From Larix kaempferi (lineage: Eukaryota > Streptophyta > Pinopsida > Pinales > Pinaceae), in contig BSBM01001439.1 of NCBI GenBank assembly GCA_027924585.1, positions 62,001-126,000 on the forward strand: a stretch of DNA of 64,000 nt, given 5' to 3'. The notes under the pieces are model-generated. The model did not search any database. It was not told where the DNA came from and saw nothing but the letters and a program-made list of their open reading frames with translations. The position numbers and the translations under genes were made by a program. Shown here one piece after another: positions 1 to 12,015 of this stretch (its first letter is position 1; each line of letters begins with the position of its first letter).

Positions 1-860
1 TTACAAACGCTAGGCAAGGTTGAACAAAACACCATTATTATGTTGTTAAGTTTTGTACTTTGTTTACCAAAATGCAGGTGATCAAAATAGCATATGTAAA
101 ACATATCAAAACATTTATGCCAACCAATTTAACAATAAAACCAATCGACTGCTAAAAATAAATTTTGAATGCAACTTAGGGTAAGCAGTTAGGCAGCACT
201 TAAAAAGTTAGCTTAAAGGATTATGAACAGCGTTGATCAGGTTCAAAATACGAAACACGAGTGCACAAGGTAAAGCTCCTAAGGGCGCAGGCCGGTTAGT
301 CTTGTTGAGAATGGAACTAGGGCTCGATTATGCGCAGTGATAGAGCTACACTATGGGTCTACTTGGGTCTCATGACCGCAGGGCCTTACTGCGCGAGGCC
401 GGCGGTGTGAGTAACTACCAACCGCACCAAAACCACTTGGACGATGGTAAAACCAACATAAGTCCCACTGGGCACTAAAAGGAGGGTCAACAACTCGTAA
501 GAACAGGGTACCCCTGGTGTGCGAAATCCGACATTTGATCCCCCCCCCTTTTTAACTACCACTCCTAGGAGCAAATCCCTAACCCCAGCGGGTGAGGACG
601 ACATGTACGAAAAATGGCCTTGAGGAAGAAACAACATTCGAAGAAGCAAAATCCCACATCACAAAAAACCAAACAAAAGAACAAAGTCAGCCAAAAGAGC
701 AAGCGGTGACCTACCTATCCGTTGATGACTGGTCTACAAGCTTGATGGCATTGAGGATGCTCGGCGTTTGACGAAATGACAGGGCAACAACTCGAAATGG
801 CGTTTTGCAAAGTTAAAACGGTAAAAAAAACAAATTCCCCAATGCCCTACAAATAGATTT
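1..860. other. unassigned intergenic DNA
   Basis: No domain, terminal repeat or RNA gene was recognised here. Short open frames exist on both strands, for example around 386-649, but they have no recognisable motif and overlap a run of G/C homopolymers. The stretch may belong to an old transposon whose ends lie outside the window. Confidence 0.5.
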
Positions 861-949
861 TGAAATCAAGGGCATTTAATTCCAAGTGGATGGGTTGGTG
901 GGGCTTTAATGCAAAAATAATGAAGTTTGGTGGGGTCACCCACGGCCAA

Positions 950-1670
950 CCCCGTTTCAGCGAGTTTCGCACTTTCGCGTCGAGGTTGCTAAAAGAACGT
1001 CGTCGACTGTATCGACGTAATTCACATAACTCCCACGAAACGCGACAATGGAGAAACCTCAAGTGTGTCAGAAAAGGTTTCAACGAGGTTTTAATCGGTG
1101 TCTTGCTGCAAGTTTTGTTGTCTCTCTTGCGACCATTTCAGTGGCATTAACCAATTTCAGCCGAAGAACTTAAACCTCAAGGATCGGCAGCGACTGTTTC
1201 GATGGCATGAAACGAGTTACGCCGAAAAATACCTCGATGTCGAAAAGCTTTTTTCCAACGAGATCAGTGGAAGAAAAGAATCCTCGCCAAAATGCGTCGC
1301 TGCTGACCAAGCAGACCATCTCAAGTTTCAAAGGCGACCGTTTCGACGCAATATTTTCAGTCTCGCCGAAACATATCACGGCCTACAAAAGTTCATGGCC
1401 GATAGGGATTTTCACGCCGAAACAAATTCCTTCCAAAGAAACTAAGTAAAGGAGACGTGACCTTTTCGACGATCTTAACAAAGTTCCCAACCGTTTCGAC
1501 TTAACTCGTTGAGTCTCGCCGAAACGGAAAAGGCGCTCAAACCTGAAAGATAACTCCAACCATTTTGGCTCGGCTGGGTGAGTTTCTCCGAAATAGGAAA
1601 ACATGTAAAACTTAAAGGACGCCTCCGACCGTTTCGTCTCCACTGGATGAGTTTCGTCGATCGTGTCAGC
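950..1670. repeat. degenerate ~61-70 bp tandem repeat (satellite-like)
   Basis: Units share a core in which CGACCGTTTCG is followed about 20 bp later by GTCTCGCCGAAAC, two half-sites that are partly complementary. The clearest units start at 1488, 1557 and 1626, exactly 69 bp apart. Older units start near 1130, 1191 and 1335 with spacings of 61-70 bp. The core is richer in CpG than the AT-rich flanks. No protein frame runs through all units. It could be a small satellite or an internal repeat of an old retrotransposon. Confidence 0.7.
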
Positions 1671-2434
1671 TGCAAAAGCTGAGTTTTACTTAGTCTCAAA
1701 AAAAAGGACTTATTTGCTCGATCCTCTTGAAAAAACTAAGTATGAAAGTAGTATTTTTCTAGGAAGACTTAAACTCTAAAAATCTCTTAAGAGAAAAGGA
1801 GGGGCCCCATTATTTTCAAAATAAAATTTGGGGATCAGGTTGTAGCAAGTGAAATAAGTTTGATTTAAGCTTATTTCTAGTCACTCATGTTTTTGGTCCT
1901 TTACCTTTCATACTTCGTTTTGTATCATCAATGAATTTTATAGTTGACTTTATTTTGTTTGGTTTCGAACAAATTCAATAATTTTATCAATAATCTCCCT
2001 TAAGATGTCAAACAATGGTTTTGAACAAATTCAGTAAGTTCATCACTAATATCCCTTGAGATGATAGATAATAAAAAAACACCAACATATGTTGATAAAA
2101 CTATAAATTTATCTTTAAAGACATCCCTGCATATTGGGAAGAGGATAGGAAGACCTCCCTTCAGAAGGAAGCATGAGGAGTGGACCATTGGACACTACAA
2201 TAAAAAACTACGAAGGTAATACCCAACCAATATAAAATAATATTGTACTTTCTTAATTTGCTATTAACTTAAGGTTTAAACTTGTAGTTATTTATTTTAA
2301 TGTGCTTTTGCCATCGATCTAGGAAGTGCCTTCACACTCCCACAATGTACATTTTCTCTATTGTAATATTTTAGTAGCATTGACCTTTTTGTGGTCATTT
2401 GTCAAACATTGATAAATTCAAGCAGTCTTATCTT
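1671..2434. other. AT-rich unassigned DNA upstream of the LINE
   Basis: Nothing is recognised in this stretch. It runs up to the 16-bp target sequence of the LINE at 2435-2450. A few short open frames are present without motifs. Confidence 0.45.
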
Positions 2435-2450
2435 ATCTTATGTGCAAGCA
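2435..2450. repeat. LINE target-site duplication, left copy
   Basis: ATCTTATGTGCAAGCA is found here and identically at 9139-9154, directly after the A-tail. A perfect 16-bp match fits target-primed reverse transcription. Confidence 0.92.
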
Positions 2451-2711
2451 AACGGAACAGAGAGGTTTTTTATGGCGGTGTCTAGGGTTAGCCGCCATCA
2501 GCTGGGCCTACAGGTGGAAGTGCAGGCCCATTGACACTTATTGTAGGCTTACACACGCAGGTGACATTTTTTGGTGTTTGCAAGGATGATGCTGACAGGA
2601 AGCCTCGTTACTTGTGTCGGGTAAGGGTTTATTTTGGGCTTTTTCAAGGTTGTTTTGGTTTTTACCCTACTTCCATTTTTTTCCATTTTTCTGCTACTAT
2701 CGCCATTTGAG

Positions 2712-4061
2712 ATGGTGTATGAGGAGATGTTGGATTATGGTAGCGACCATCTGGAGGCTAGTGAGATTTGGGCTTCGCCAGGTGGAGGGATGCAAGCTGA
2801 GGTGGAGGCGGGTTCACTTTTGGATGCACTGGATGATACGGGGAACCGGTTGTCATTATCGTATACAACTGGGTTTCACTCTGTGGGTAGAAATTTTTCT
2901 ACTGGGTCACCGGCTTGTTCAAAGGGTTTTCATTTTCCCAGTGGGGATTCAGAGGTGGTTGCATTGGGTGCGACTTCGTGGGGTTTTGAGGGGCCTCATT
3001 TTCCACTGTATTCCTCTTCTGCAGCACAGCAGACTCCGGGTGATTCGCATGCATTTTTCCATGAAGCAGGGTTCGGTTTCTGTCAGGGTTTGGATAATTA
3101 TGGAGGAGGTTTGTCGGCGTCTTTTGTGGATCCGATGCTTGGCTCTGTTTCTCTGAGTGATTCTGAGTTTTTGGAGGATTTTTTGGGCACCTATGAACAT
3201 CGGGGTTTCTCGAGTCCTCCAGCAGGTGGGGTTTTGGACTCAGCTCGCAGACTGGATGGGGGTTTTGATGGTGGAGATACTTGTTCCAGGTTGAAGATTC
3301 GTAGGAAGTGGTTGAAGAATAAGGGAAAAGGGGAAAACTATACCTTGGGGGAAGACATAGGCTTTCATCAACTGCTGGAGATGACTAAATTAACCCTAGA
3401 GGGCCGAGCCTACGACCGTTCATTTGCTTTGAAGTCGGTGGTGTGGTGGGATGAAAATCACTGGATGGGACAGCTTGGCTATGTCCCAGAGGTGGTGGCT
3501 CTATCGCGGAATTGGTTCGCATTCCATTTTACCTAGGAGGACAATGTGATTTGGGTGCTGAGTCGAAACTGGAACCTGGACCATGCACCTTTTTTTCTCA
3601 AGCATTGGGACCCTCTTTTTGATGCAAGTCGGGAGAGGATGGATACTATTCCACTTTGGGTGAGGTTTCCAGGGTTGCCTCTTCAATATTGGTCAAATGA
3701 ACATTTTATGAACATTGGAAATATACTTGGCACCTATCTTGAAGCGGACTACTCTTTCAGGGAAACAAAACAGCGTAAGGTTGCTCCGATTTTGGTTAGT
3801 ATTAATGTCTGTGATGGTTTTTTGGAGGGCATGGATTTATGCTGGGGTCCTTACATTTTCCCACAGAGACTGGACTATGAAAATGTACCTTTTCGGTGTC
3901 GAAGGTGCCATGAATATGGGCATCCGATAAATGAGTGTCCATTGTCGTTGCAGACTATTGGTGGCTTTAGACGAAAGCATGGTGGGGTGGAGAAGGCTTC
4001 TCACTCGGCCCCGGTTTCGCCACCACAAGGGATGTCACCCCCGGTTACGAATGATGAATAG
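2712..4061 (+). pseudogene. LINE ORF1: gag-like nucleic-acid-binding protein, one in-frame TAG
   Basis: The frame opens upstream of 2634, but the first ATG in frame is at 2712, where the protein begins MVYEEMLDYG. The N-terminal third is acidic, Gly/Ser-rich and probably disordered. From about 3380 a DUF4283-like region follows (KSVVWW, WVRFPGLPLQYWS). It ends in a CCHC knuckle around 3895-3940, CRRCHEYGHPINEC, of spacing C-X2-C-X4-H-X4-C. This is the standard layout of plant L1 ORF1, whose product binds element RNA in a ribonucleoprotein with ORF2. One TAG at 3534-3536 interrupts an otherwise continuous frame of about 449 codons. ORF2 starts about 560 bp downstream. Confidence 0.85.
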
Positions 4062-4618
4062 AACCTCTTTCGGATAGTCTTCCCTCAGCACAGCTTGAAG
4101 AGGTTGTCGGTGGACTGCGCGCAGCTTAGAATCTTTAGGTGCCCTCCTTTTAGGCTATTTCTTTTCCCCCACGCACTCAATCCTTTAATTTTTTTGTTAA
4201 AAATGTTTATGTTCCTATCCCTGACTATCTTGAGGGTCTCCAAAATTTGACCATCTCATCCCGTTTATTTTTGCCTCCCCCCTCTTCCCCCTCCCCTTCG
4301 GGTTTGAGTAAGGCCATCTTGTCACCCACTTCGGTTGCCTCCCCCCCCTGACCCTGATCCAAATCTTTCACCGACTGTTCCCTCATCCCCTCCCTCTTCA
4401 TCCCCTGAATCCTCAAGGTCCGGATATTATCTCCGCTCCTCGGCTAAACTATCCTCGGGAGGTCTTGGGAAGATTAAGGTGAAACGTACTAAAGGCAGAG
4501 GTCGCCAGTCTTTCATCTCTAAGGCACAGTCTAAAGCTTGCACAGATGTGTTGGAAGGGAAACAACTCTCTATTGAACGGGCACTTAGAGCGGTGTGAGC
4601 CCAGAAAAAGGGAAAAAA

Positions 4619-7600
4619 ATGAAGATTACGTCTTTTAACTGTAGGGGTATTGTTGGTCCCCCAAAAAAATCAGCACTGGGAAGGGTGGTCAATCTTGAAC
4701 ACCCTGATATCATTTTGCTACAAGAGGCAATGGGTGTTGGGGATGTTGTTGTTACTTAGTTGAAAAGTTGGTTTCCAGGATGGAATTTTGAGGCCTCGGA
4801 TGCCAAGGGTCTGTCTGGAGTACTGGCTTTGGGCTAGAATGAAGCAAGGGTTAAGGTTCCTAACTTGTGGGGGATGGAGTCTGTGTTGGGGGGGGGATTT
4901 TTTGGCTTTAGACATTGTGGGTAATTTCGAGGTTATTAATGTATATGGACCGTATCTTGAACGTATCCCCTTCTGGGATTCTCTCTTTTCTAAATCTCTG
5001 ATTAATTATGATTCCGTGATTCTGGGTAGAGACTTGAATTTCACTTTGGGACATGCAGAAGTCTGGGGTCCTCATGCTCAAATTGATACTCTTGCGGATT
5101 ACTTTACTATGAAGTTGGTGGAGAAGAATTTGATTGACTTGGAACCTGTTCGTATTCGTCCTACATGGAGGAATAACCGAGCTGGTGATAGTCGGGTGGC
5201 CAAACGATTGGACCGGTTTTTGTTGGCGGAACGTCTAGAGGATAGGTTCTTCCATTTGAAGTAGTGGGTGGGAAATGGTGGTTGTTCTGATCACTTTCCT
5301 ATTTTCTTAGAAGTACTGGATGGACCCTGTAAACCGCCTAGTCCACTAAATTTTAACAAGGGTTGGCTAAAGGATCTGACTTTTTTTGAGGTGGTAAAAT
5401 TGGTTTGGATCCCATTCAGTGAGGGGGGGGCTTGCTCTGCGACTTTTCAATTTGCTGCAAATATCAATAGATTGAAGAAACCCATTAAGCAGTGGGCCTA
5501 CGAAAAAAGTATGCTGGAGGATTTTGATCTCAAAGAGATTGAAGGAGAGCTGGCACTTCTCTATGCTGGGGACAGAGGGGGGTTTTTGAACCAGGTTTCA
5601 AAGGACTCTTTGGTACGGTTGGAAGGACGCGGGAATTCTATTCTTCTTGAAAAAGAAGAAACCTGGAGGCTGAAGAGTAGGGCCATTTGGATGGAAAGTG
5701 GTGACGAAAACTCCAAGTTTTTTCATGCGTATGCAAAAGGTAGACGCTCTTCCAATACTATTTGGAGCTTGGAAAATCAGTTGGGTGAGCCCCAGCATAC
5801 TTTTGAAGGTATGGCTGAGGCGGGGGGTCAATCATTTCCATAATATTTTTAGGGCGAGTGAATAGGTTACTATTGAGGAAATCATTCTGGTGGCACAACT
5901 TTTTCCTCGCTTTGTGGAGGAGGAGGACAGCCGGTTATTTATGGGTTTCGTCACAGAGGATGAGCTTAAGGAAGTGCTCTCTAGTTTTCATAAAGATAAA
6001 AGTCCTAGGCCTGATGGATGGACAATTGAATTTTTCCTTGAGCTCTTGGATTTCTTCGAAGAAGATCTCCTGAAAGTGGTAGAATATACTTGGATTTCTG
6101 GAAGGATCCCAACATCTTTTAACTCTACTTTCATCGCACTAATTCCAAAATTCGACTCTCCTACCTATCTGAATGATTTTAGACCTATCTCCCTGTGCAA
6201 CGTCATTTACAAGATTATTACTAAAACCATTGCTAGATGCCTCAAAGGGATACTGTCTAAACATATCTCCGACAAAACGTTTGGATTCCTGGATGGTCGA
6301 TAGATACATGAAGCCATTGGAGTGGCACAGGAGGGTTTGCATAGTATGAAAACCCAAAATCTAAAAGGGGTTGTGTTAAAAATTGATCTATCCAAGGCCT
6401 ATGATAAGGTAAGTTGGCTTTTTCTCGGGCTTCTTTTTACTCATCTCAGTTTTGACATTGGTTTTATCAGATGGATCATGATTTGCATTTCCACTATTTC
6501 TTTCTCTGTGCTCATTAATGGAGCAGCATCCCCTTTTTTTCACTCGGGTCGTGGTCTCAAGTAGGGTTGTCCGCTTTCTCCATTGTTATTTCTACTCATC
6601 GTTGAAGGCCTTAGTCGTGCTATTCTGGATGCCAGGAGGCGTGGGGTCTTTAGCGGGATTCAAATAGCCCATGATTTCCATATTACTCATCTACTGTTCG
6701 TGGATGATGTCCTCATTTTCTGCTTGGGCACTAAACGGGATGCACTTAAGCTCGGGGATATTTTGGAGCTCTTCTCCAAAGCTACTGGGATGGAAATTAA
6801 CATGGGAAAATCTACTCTTACTATTCACATGCTTAGTGAAGCGGAGGTGGAAGCTATCCTCAGGTCTTTACCATTTATGCATCTTCAGCTCCATGATGGT
6901 TTGAAATACCTGGGTTTCAATCTGAAACCAAATGATTACAGAATTGTGGATTGGAAGTGGCTAGTTGAGAAATTAGAAAAGAGATTGAAGTGTTGGAGTC
7001 ATCGTTGGCTCTCTCGGGCGGGGAGGTTGGTTCTGGTCAAATATGTACTCGAAGCGATTCCTGTCTATTAGATGTCACTCTCATGGATCCCTAAGGGAAC
7101 CCTGGAAACCATTCGTCATCTTTGCTCTCACTTTCTGTGGAATGGAAAAGCTGAATCGTTTGTTATGCCCTAGGTGTGTTGGAACAAGATTACAACTCCG
7201 AAGGCTTTGGAGGGTTGGGGCTTAAAGAATATACATTTTTTCTCTAAGGCTCTGGATTCCAAGGGAGGATGGCGGTTGATCAAGAGAGGTGGTCTCTGGG
7301 CTTGGTTAATGGTTAAAAAATACATTGCTCCTGACTCGTTGGAGAATTGGATCAGAAGCCTGGGAATATCTCATTCGGGAGGGTCGATTATTTGGAAAGT
7401 TGTTGTCTCGTCTTTTGATCTCATTGAAAAAGACTTGGTTTGGAATGTGGGAAATGGTCGAAGGGTTCGCGTTGGTCTAGACCCTTGGGTTGGGTGTGAA
7501 AATCACCACTGGATACCGGTGGAGGCAGTGGAGACCTTGAGACATATTGGCCTGGTGTATCTCCATCAGCTAGCAGCTCCACGAGAACAGGTTTCGGGTT

Positions 7601-8793
7601 TCCAAGATTGGCGTCCGACCAATTCTTACGATCTAACTATGGATGTGGAACACTTGTTGTCCAGGTATATCATATTTCTCTCTCATGATCATATTTTTCT
7701 CGATGAGGACGAAGATGTGCTGGTTTGGGATGTGGATCTGGCTGGGGTTTATACTCCCAAGAGGGGGTATTTGAAGCTTACTGAAGAACAGACTCCGGAT
7801 GAACCGGTCTGGTGGTGGAAGTCTGTATGGAAGGTTAAGAGTCCTCCAAAGACTCGTCTATTCATGTGGTGTGTTTTGGAGAATAAAGTTCCTACTTGGG
7901 ATTTCCTTCAGAAGAGAAACAAACAGGGGTTGGGATGGTGTATCTTCTGTAAATTGAATGGGGAATCAGTCAACCACCTTTTCCTTTTGTGTCCGTTTAT
8001 CATATCGTTTTGGTCAGAATTCTCTCGCCTGCTTAATACACCGTGTCTCTGGGAGGGGGCTTCTGTGCTAACTGCATGGAGGAATTGGTACAATAACCCC
8101 AGATTTAAATCTTTTAGAGCTCTTCCTCTGTTGGTTTTGTGGGGATTTTGTCTTGCTTGGAATAATTGCTTATTCAATGATAAACTCTGCACTCCAGATA
8201 TTACTGCAACAACATGTTGTGGTCTGCTGCCCTCCTTCTGTGCCAAAATGGGTCCTCAAAGGGTGCGGGATATTCAACCTGTGATCATTAATAAAACTCA
8301 ACCGTGGGGTTTTTTTGATGGTGCATCTCAGTTAAATCAATGTGGGGGTGGGGCTATTTTGTTCCTTGTTGAAAACCATTTCTTCGAGATGTCTTTGGGC
8401 CTTGGGGCTCAAAGTAATAATGTTGCAGAACTTCTGAGCCTGAAATTTCTTATTGTTTTCGCCTTTGAGAAGGGATGTCGAAACATTGCAGTTTATGGGG
8501 ATTCTAAGAATGTTGTCAATTGGATTTCTGGCACTCATCTTTGTCAAAACCTTAGACTTGCTAACCTTTTAAACTCCATCCGGGCGGTTTTGAGCACATT
8601 TGATTCCTTTACTTGCATACATGTTTACAAGGAAAATAACCAAGAGGCAGACAGGGTGTCAAAGGTCGGGCTGCAGCTAGCATGGGGTTTATGGAAGATA
8701 ATGGAAGTCATGGATGGGGACAAACAGGAGTACTATCATCGTCCTTTAATCGAGGCAGATGTTTTGTTTCCCTACTCAAGGGAATCACTATAA
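4619..8793 (+). pseudogene. LINE ORF2: endonuclease / reverse transcriptase / RNase H polyprotein
   Basis: The start is ATG 4619, giving MKITSFNCRG, the usual first strand of an APE-type endonuclease. Other endonuclease motifs are the catalytic QE, GRDLNF, the RLDRFL segment and SDHFP near 5290. RT motifs follow: KSPRPDG, FRPISLCNVIYKI, KIDLSKAYD, a GCPLSP block and FVDD near 6697-6708 (FADD is commoner). A zf-RVT segment with CIFC and HLFLLC lies near 7930-7990. RNase H carries FFDGAS, AELLSL, YGDSKN and EADRVSK (8310-8670). The last 539 codons (7174-8793) are open. Breaks are TAG at 4757, 4835, 5262, 5863, 6301, 6562, 7069 and 7171, plus frameshifts at or near G-runs 4888-4896 and 5822-5827. 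Several TAGs replace residues that are Gln in the family (GRQI, QGCPLSP). Confidence 0.92.
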
Positions 8794-9138
8794 TTTTTTA
8801 CCTTTTTCTACATCATCTTTTTATGTATGTCACTCATGTCTCTGTTGATAAATCATGTGGTCTTAGACTGTCTTTTTTTATAGTGCCTCTATGAGGTTTT
8901 TGTATAATTCTGAAAGTTACTTCTACTAGCTCAAAATTAGAACAACAAACGGTTTATAGACACTATTTTTTGAAACTTGATGGGTTCAGGGTATTGAACC
9001 AGGATATTTTTTTATGGTCTGCGCTGTTTCTACAGCATTACACTCTTTTCGATTTATTTGAAAAGTGAATATATACAGAATGTAATTTTGCTCTCGAAAG
9101 ATGAATTGAAATTATGTTTTTTTTTCAAGGAAAAAAAA
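8794..9138 (+). other. LINE 3' UTR and A-tail
   Basis: This non-coding tail of ORF2 ends in an A-run (9131-9139) that abuts the right target-site duplication. A stretch around 8975-9000 resembles a degenerate B-box on the minus strand, but it has no matching A-box, so no tRNA-like unit is called. Confidence 0.75.
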
Positions 9139-9154
9139 ATCTTATGTGCAAGCA

Positions 9155-9890
9155 TGAATAGAAACACAAAAAAGTAGGTATTCTTCTTATCAAGTCAGGA
9201 GGTCATAATTTAGAGGGTGCTTTGCAAGTTTATTAATATAATCTCATTTATTATGCTAATATATAGCTAGCTTAATATATGTCATTGTTATAAAGTTTTA
9301 TCTTATTACACATAGTTAGATTATTATAATCATGATCTAATTGAAGAAGAAACAAAGTACGCCTTGAAGAATGGTTATATAAGACTAGCAGAAGTTTACC
9401 AGCCCATGCACGGTAATTAATTATTAATTATGTGTTTATTTTTTAACGTACATATATTTGGAATTATTCTTTTATTAATTGAATTATTATTATATTCTTC
9501 TAGACTAATGATGATGAGAGTGATTTAGAGGAATCATAGAGCATCAATATTGTTCGAACCTATATGTTTTTTATTACATCTTTTTTCCAAGAAAAAAAAT
9601 TCATATATTTGTTATTTCAAAATCAAAATATACATGAGCAAGCCCTAGGCTTGAAGCCAAAGTTCAAAACTTTTGACAAGTTCTCTATGCAGAAAAAACA
9701 AAGACTAACCTTTATTTTCACGTTTTTACTACATCCTCAACTTCTGAAAATAGCATAAACTTTCACTAAAAGGAACGTCTATCATGGTCCTACTAGTACA
9801 TATCTATTTAAAAACAAAAAAATCGTATAGTAAAAAAAGAAATGATTAGTAGATGGAGACTGTAACTATTGGTAAAGTCATCTCTCCTCT
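9155..9890. other. AT-rich unassigned DNA
   Basis: This is AT-rich sequence between the LINE and a second, older LINE remnant. Short open frames have no motif. A piece near 9340-9420 and 9500-9540 reads like fragments of acidic coding sequence, but no product could be recognised. Confidence 0.4.
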
Positions 9891-9899
9891 TAACTCCTA

Positions 9900-11140
9900 A
9901 GTAATCGAAGGGCCCTCCTGTAGTGTAACGACTTCCTTTTAAAGTAAGTCTACCTATTGTTGAGTTCCCAATAGACATGCTTTAATAAAAGTGACTCAAA
10001 ACATGTTTTTCTTTCAAGATGTGTTGAAATAATGGACTTAAATTCAAATTTGTGATTAATATAGAACCTTTGAACCAATCCACCAATAGTTTGGAATCTC
10101 CAAATAATTGAAGAGTTTTGTTGCCTTGTTCTAAGGCATATTTCAGCAGAATCCAAAGAGTATATAATTCTGCTCAATTGCTAGTTACTATTCTTGCACC
10201 AAACTTTAAAGTATAAAAATGTGTGGATGGAAAGTATAAGGCTGCTCCTACTCCACATTGGGCTAAATCACCCTGTTTAGCTCCATCAAAGAATCCTTGT
10301 GCTTCATTTTTTTTTATGAATGGTTCCTTAATAACCTTGCATTTCTTTTTGAATTTTACTTTTATTCCCTCCTTGAATGTCATTCTTATTTTATGAGCCA
10401 ATAGAAAAGCATGCCAGTTGTTTCCTTCAATTGTTCATGGTGTACCAAATACCCCACATTACATAACCTGGAAGGGATTGAAACCGCACAGTTGTTGAAT
10501 TCTTTATCCATGCTTCCATACAAGAGAGAAAAGTATGATTATTCCAAAGAACTATGCACCTTAAGGACTAAAAAACATCTTGTCAAACCTGCAATGAAAA
10601 TGGACATGTAACAAATAGGTGCTCAATTGATTAACCTTTCAGTTTACAAAGAATACAAAGATTGGGTCCAATCCAATTCCTTTTTTGTCCATTGTCCGGA
10701 AAGTATCTTGTTTGACAAGGCCAACCATATAAATATCATGATTTTAGAGGACAAGCTAATTTTGAAATAGTAGACCACCACCCTAGTCTTTATGTGGGCA
10801 TATCAGCAAAAGAAAGAGCATCATAACCAAGTTTGGTTGTTAAAAACCTCGTGGCTTTGTTCCATGTCCATTTTAGTTCATCATCTCAATACGACAAGCT
10901 TATAGTGTTGTGAGTTAAGGCTTGAATATAATTTAGCTATCCTATATCTAAATTACCATGTAGGATCATAAATTCAAGGGATTTCCACTTTTGAATCCAG
11001 CTTCTAAAGTTTGTTTCAAACCTTGCATTAGTTAAAGTTCGAACTCCTTTTTCACAACGCACTATCAACAACTGATCAAAGAGTTTGTAATGTGTTGATG
11101 CGCCAACCCACATTTTTATTACATCTTTAAATGCTAGCAA
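9900..11140 (-). pseudogene. decayed LINE ORF2 3' end (zf-RVT and RNase H), minus strand
   Basis: Reading from 11140 leftwards, the relic shows WVGAST near its start and a zf-RVT segment with CILCKLKG and then IEHLFVTCPF around 10,600-10,670. The beginning of RNase H follows at 10,300-10,180: GFFDGAKQGD, then CGVGAALYF, then after one stop AELYTLW and FGDSKLLVDW. The same order of motifs occurs in the intact part of the LINE at 2,451-9,138, but the sequence is clearly another, older family. Multiple stops and frameshifts mark it as dead. No A-tail or target duplication could be found. Confidence 0.75.
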
Positions 11141-11741
11141 TTTTTTATTTTTTTGAATTGACGTTCTTTTGTTTTTTTCTTACATAGTGGAGATGAGGAG
11201 GAAATTGAAAATAGTTTAATTGGCTACTGATGTCAAATTCATTTCATTTCCTTATATGTATAGATATTTTTTTATTCGATGTTGTATACAAAGTTAAGAT
11301 TTCCTTGGGGTAGTAATGTACAAATTGCGATAGGCAAAAAAATTTACATGGTTAATTTTTTTATTAACCTAAAATTATAAATTTGTGTTCACATATACAT
11401 CATTTTTTGCTTTCATAGTATGAAAATGATTGAAAACTAGTGCGCTAAAATAGGGACATAGTAATAATCAATCTCATTGATATCTAAATATTTTACAAAT
11501 AATAATTATCAAAAAAATAATAATCATTAAATTTATAATTGTCTATTATTATAATAATTATTATATTTAACATTAATTAATAATTAATAACTTCGAAATA
11601 ACAAACATTTAATTCGTAATAAATATTTTTTTTCGACGAAATTTAATTTGTATTAATTAGAATAATAATAATAACCAACTAAATTAACAATTACTACTAC
11701 TAATAATAATAATAAATACATGATCGATGCTCTAGACGCAT
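11141..11741. other. very AT-rich unassigned DNA
   Basis: This holds long A/T runs and (TAA)n-like stretches around 11,650-11,720 (a short imperfect AAT microsatellite). No coding or terminal-repeat signal was seen. Confidence 0.5.
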
Positions 11742-11833
11742 TAATGATGCACCTAACACGTAAACAACACAACCATGCAAATATGATTAATGATGCACCT
11801 AACATGTAAACAACACAACCATGCAAATATGAT
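11742..11833. repeat. 46-bp tandem duplication
   Basis: Two adjacent 46-bp units start at 11742 and 11788 and differ at one visible position (CACGT versus CATGT). The unit contains the hexamer GATGCA, which recurs through 11,740-12,240. Confidence 0.85.
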
Positions 11834-12015
11834 GCCAAAAACACACTAATGATGCAAGGACAAAAATACGACATCCTAATGCTGAAATTACATCTTTGTG
11901 TCAAACTATGTGATGCTATTAACAACTCCTTACGATGCAAAAACAACACAACTCAAAGCACACTCACATCAATGCTAGTATAATGATGGCCATTAGATGC
12001 ACTTAAACACAACAA

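Larger units (their letters stand above)
2451..9138 (+). mobile_element. full-length L1-type LINE (non-LTR retrotransposon)
   Basis: The borders come from a perfect 16-bp duplication, ATCTTATGTGCAAGCA, at 2435-2450 and again at 9139-9154. The right copy directly follows an A-run at 9131-9139. Between them lie a 5' leader, ORF1 (gag-like with a CCHC knuckle), ORF2 (APE endonuclease, reverse transcriptase, zf-RVT, RNase H) and a 3' UTR of about 340 bp. The order and the presence of RNase H match plant L1 elements. The element is about 6.7 kb and looks complete at the 5' end, which is unusual because most LINE copies are 5'-truncated. It is no longer active: nine in-frame stops, all TAG, and two frameshifts at G homopolymers break the frames. 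Confidence 0.93.

Noticed and set aside
2712-8793. TAG reassigned to Gln instead of a stop, suggested by TAG at Gln positions in the LINE
   Set aside because: A plant nuclear genome uses the standard code. The same elements also carry frameshifts and, elsewhere, TGA. Deamination of CAG explains it more simply.
8970-9000. B-box-like TCCTGGTTCAATACC on the minus strand in the LINE 3' UTR
   Set aside because: No A-box at suitable distance, and it lies inside the LINE borders fixed by the target duplication.
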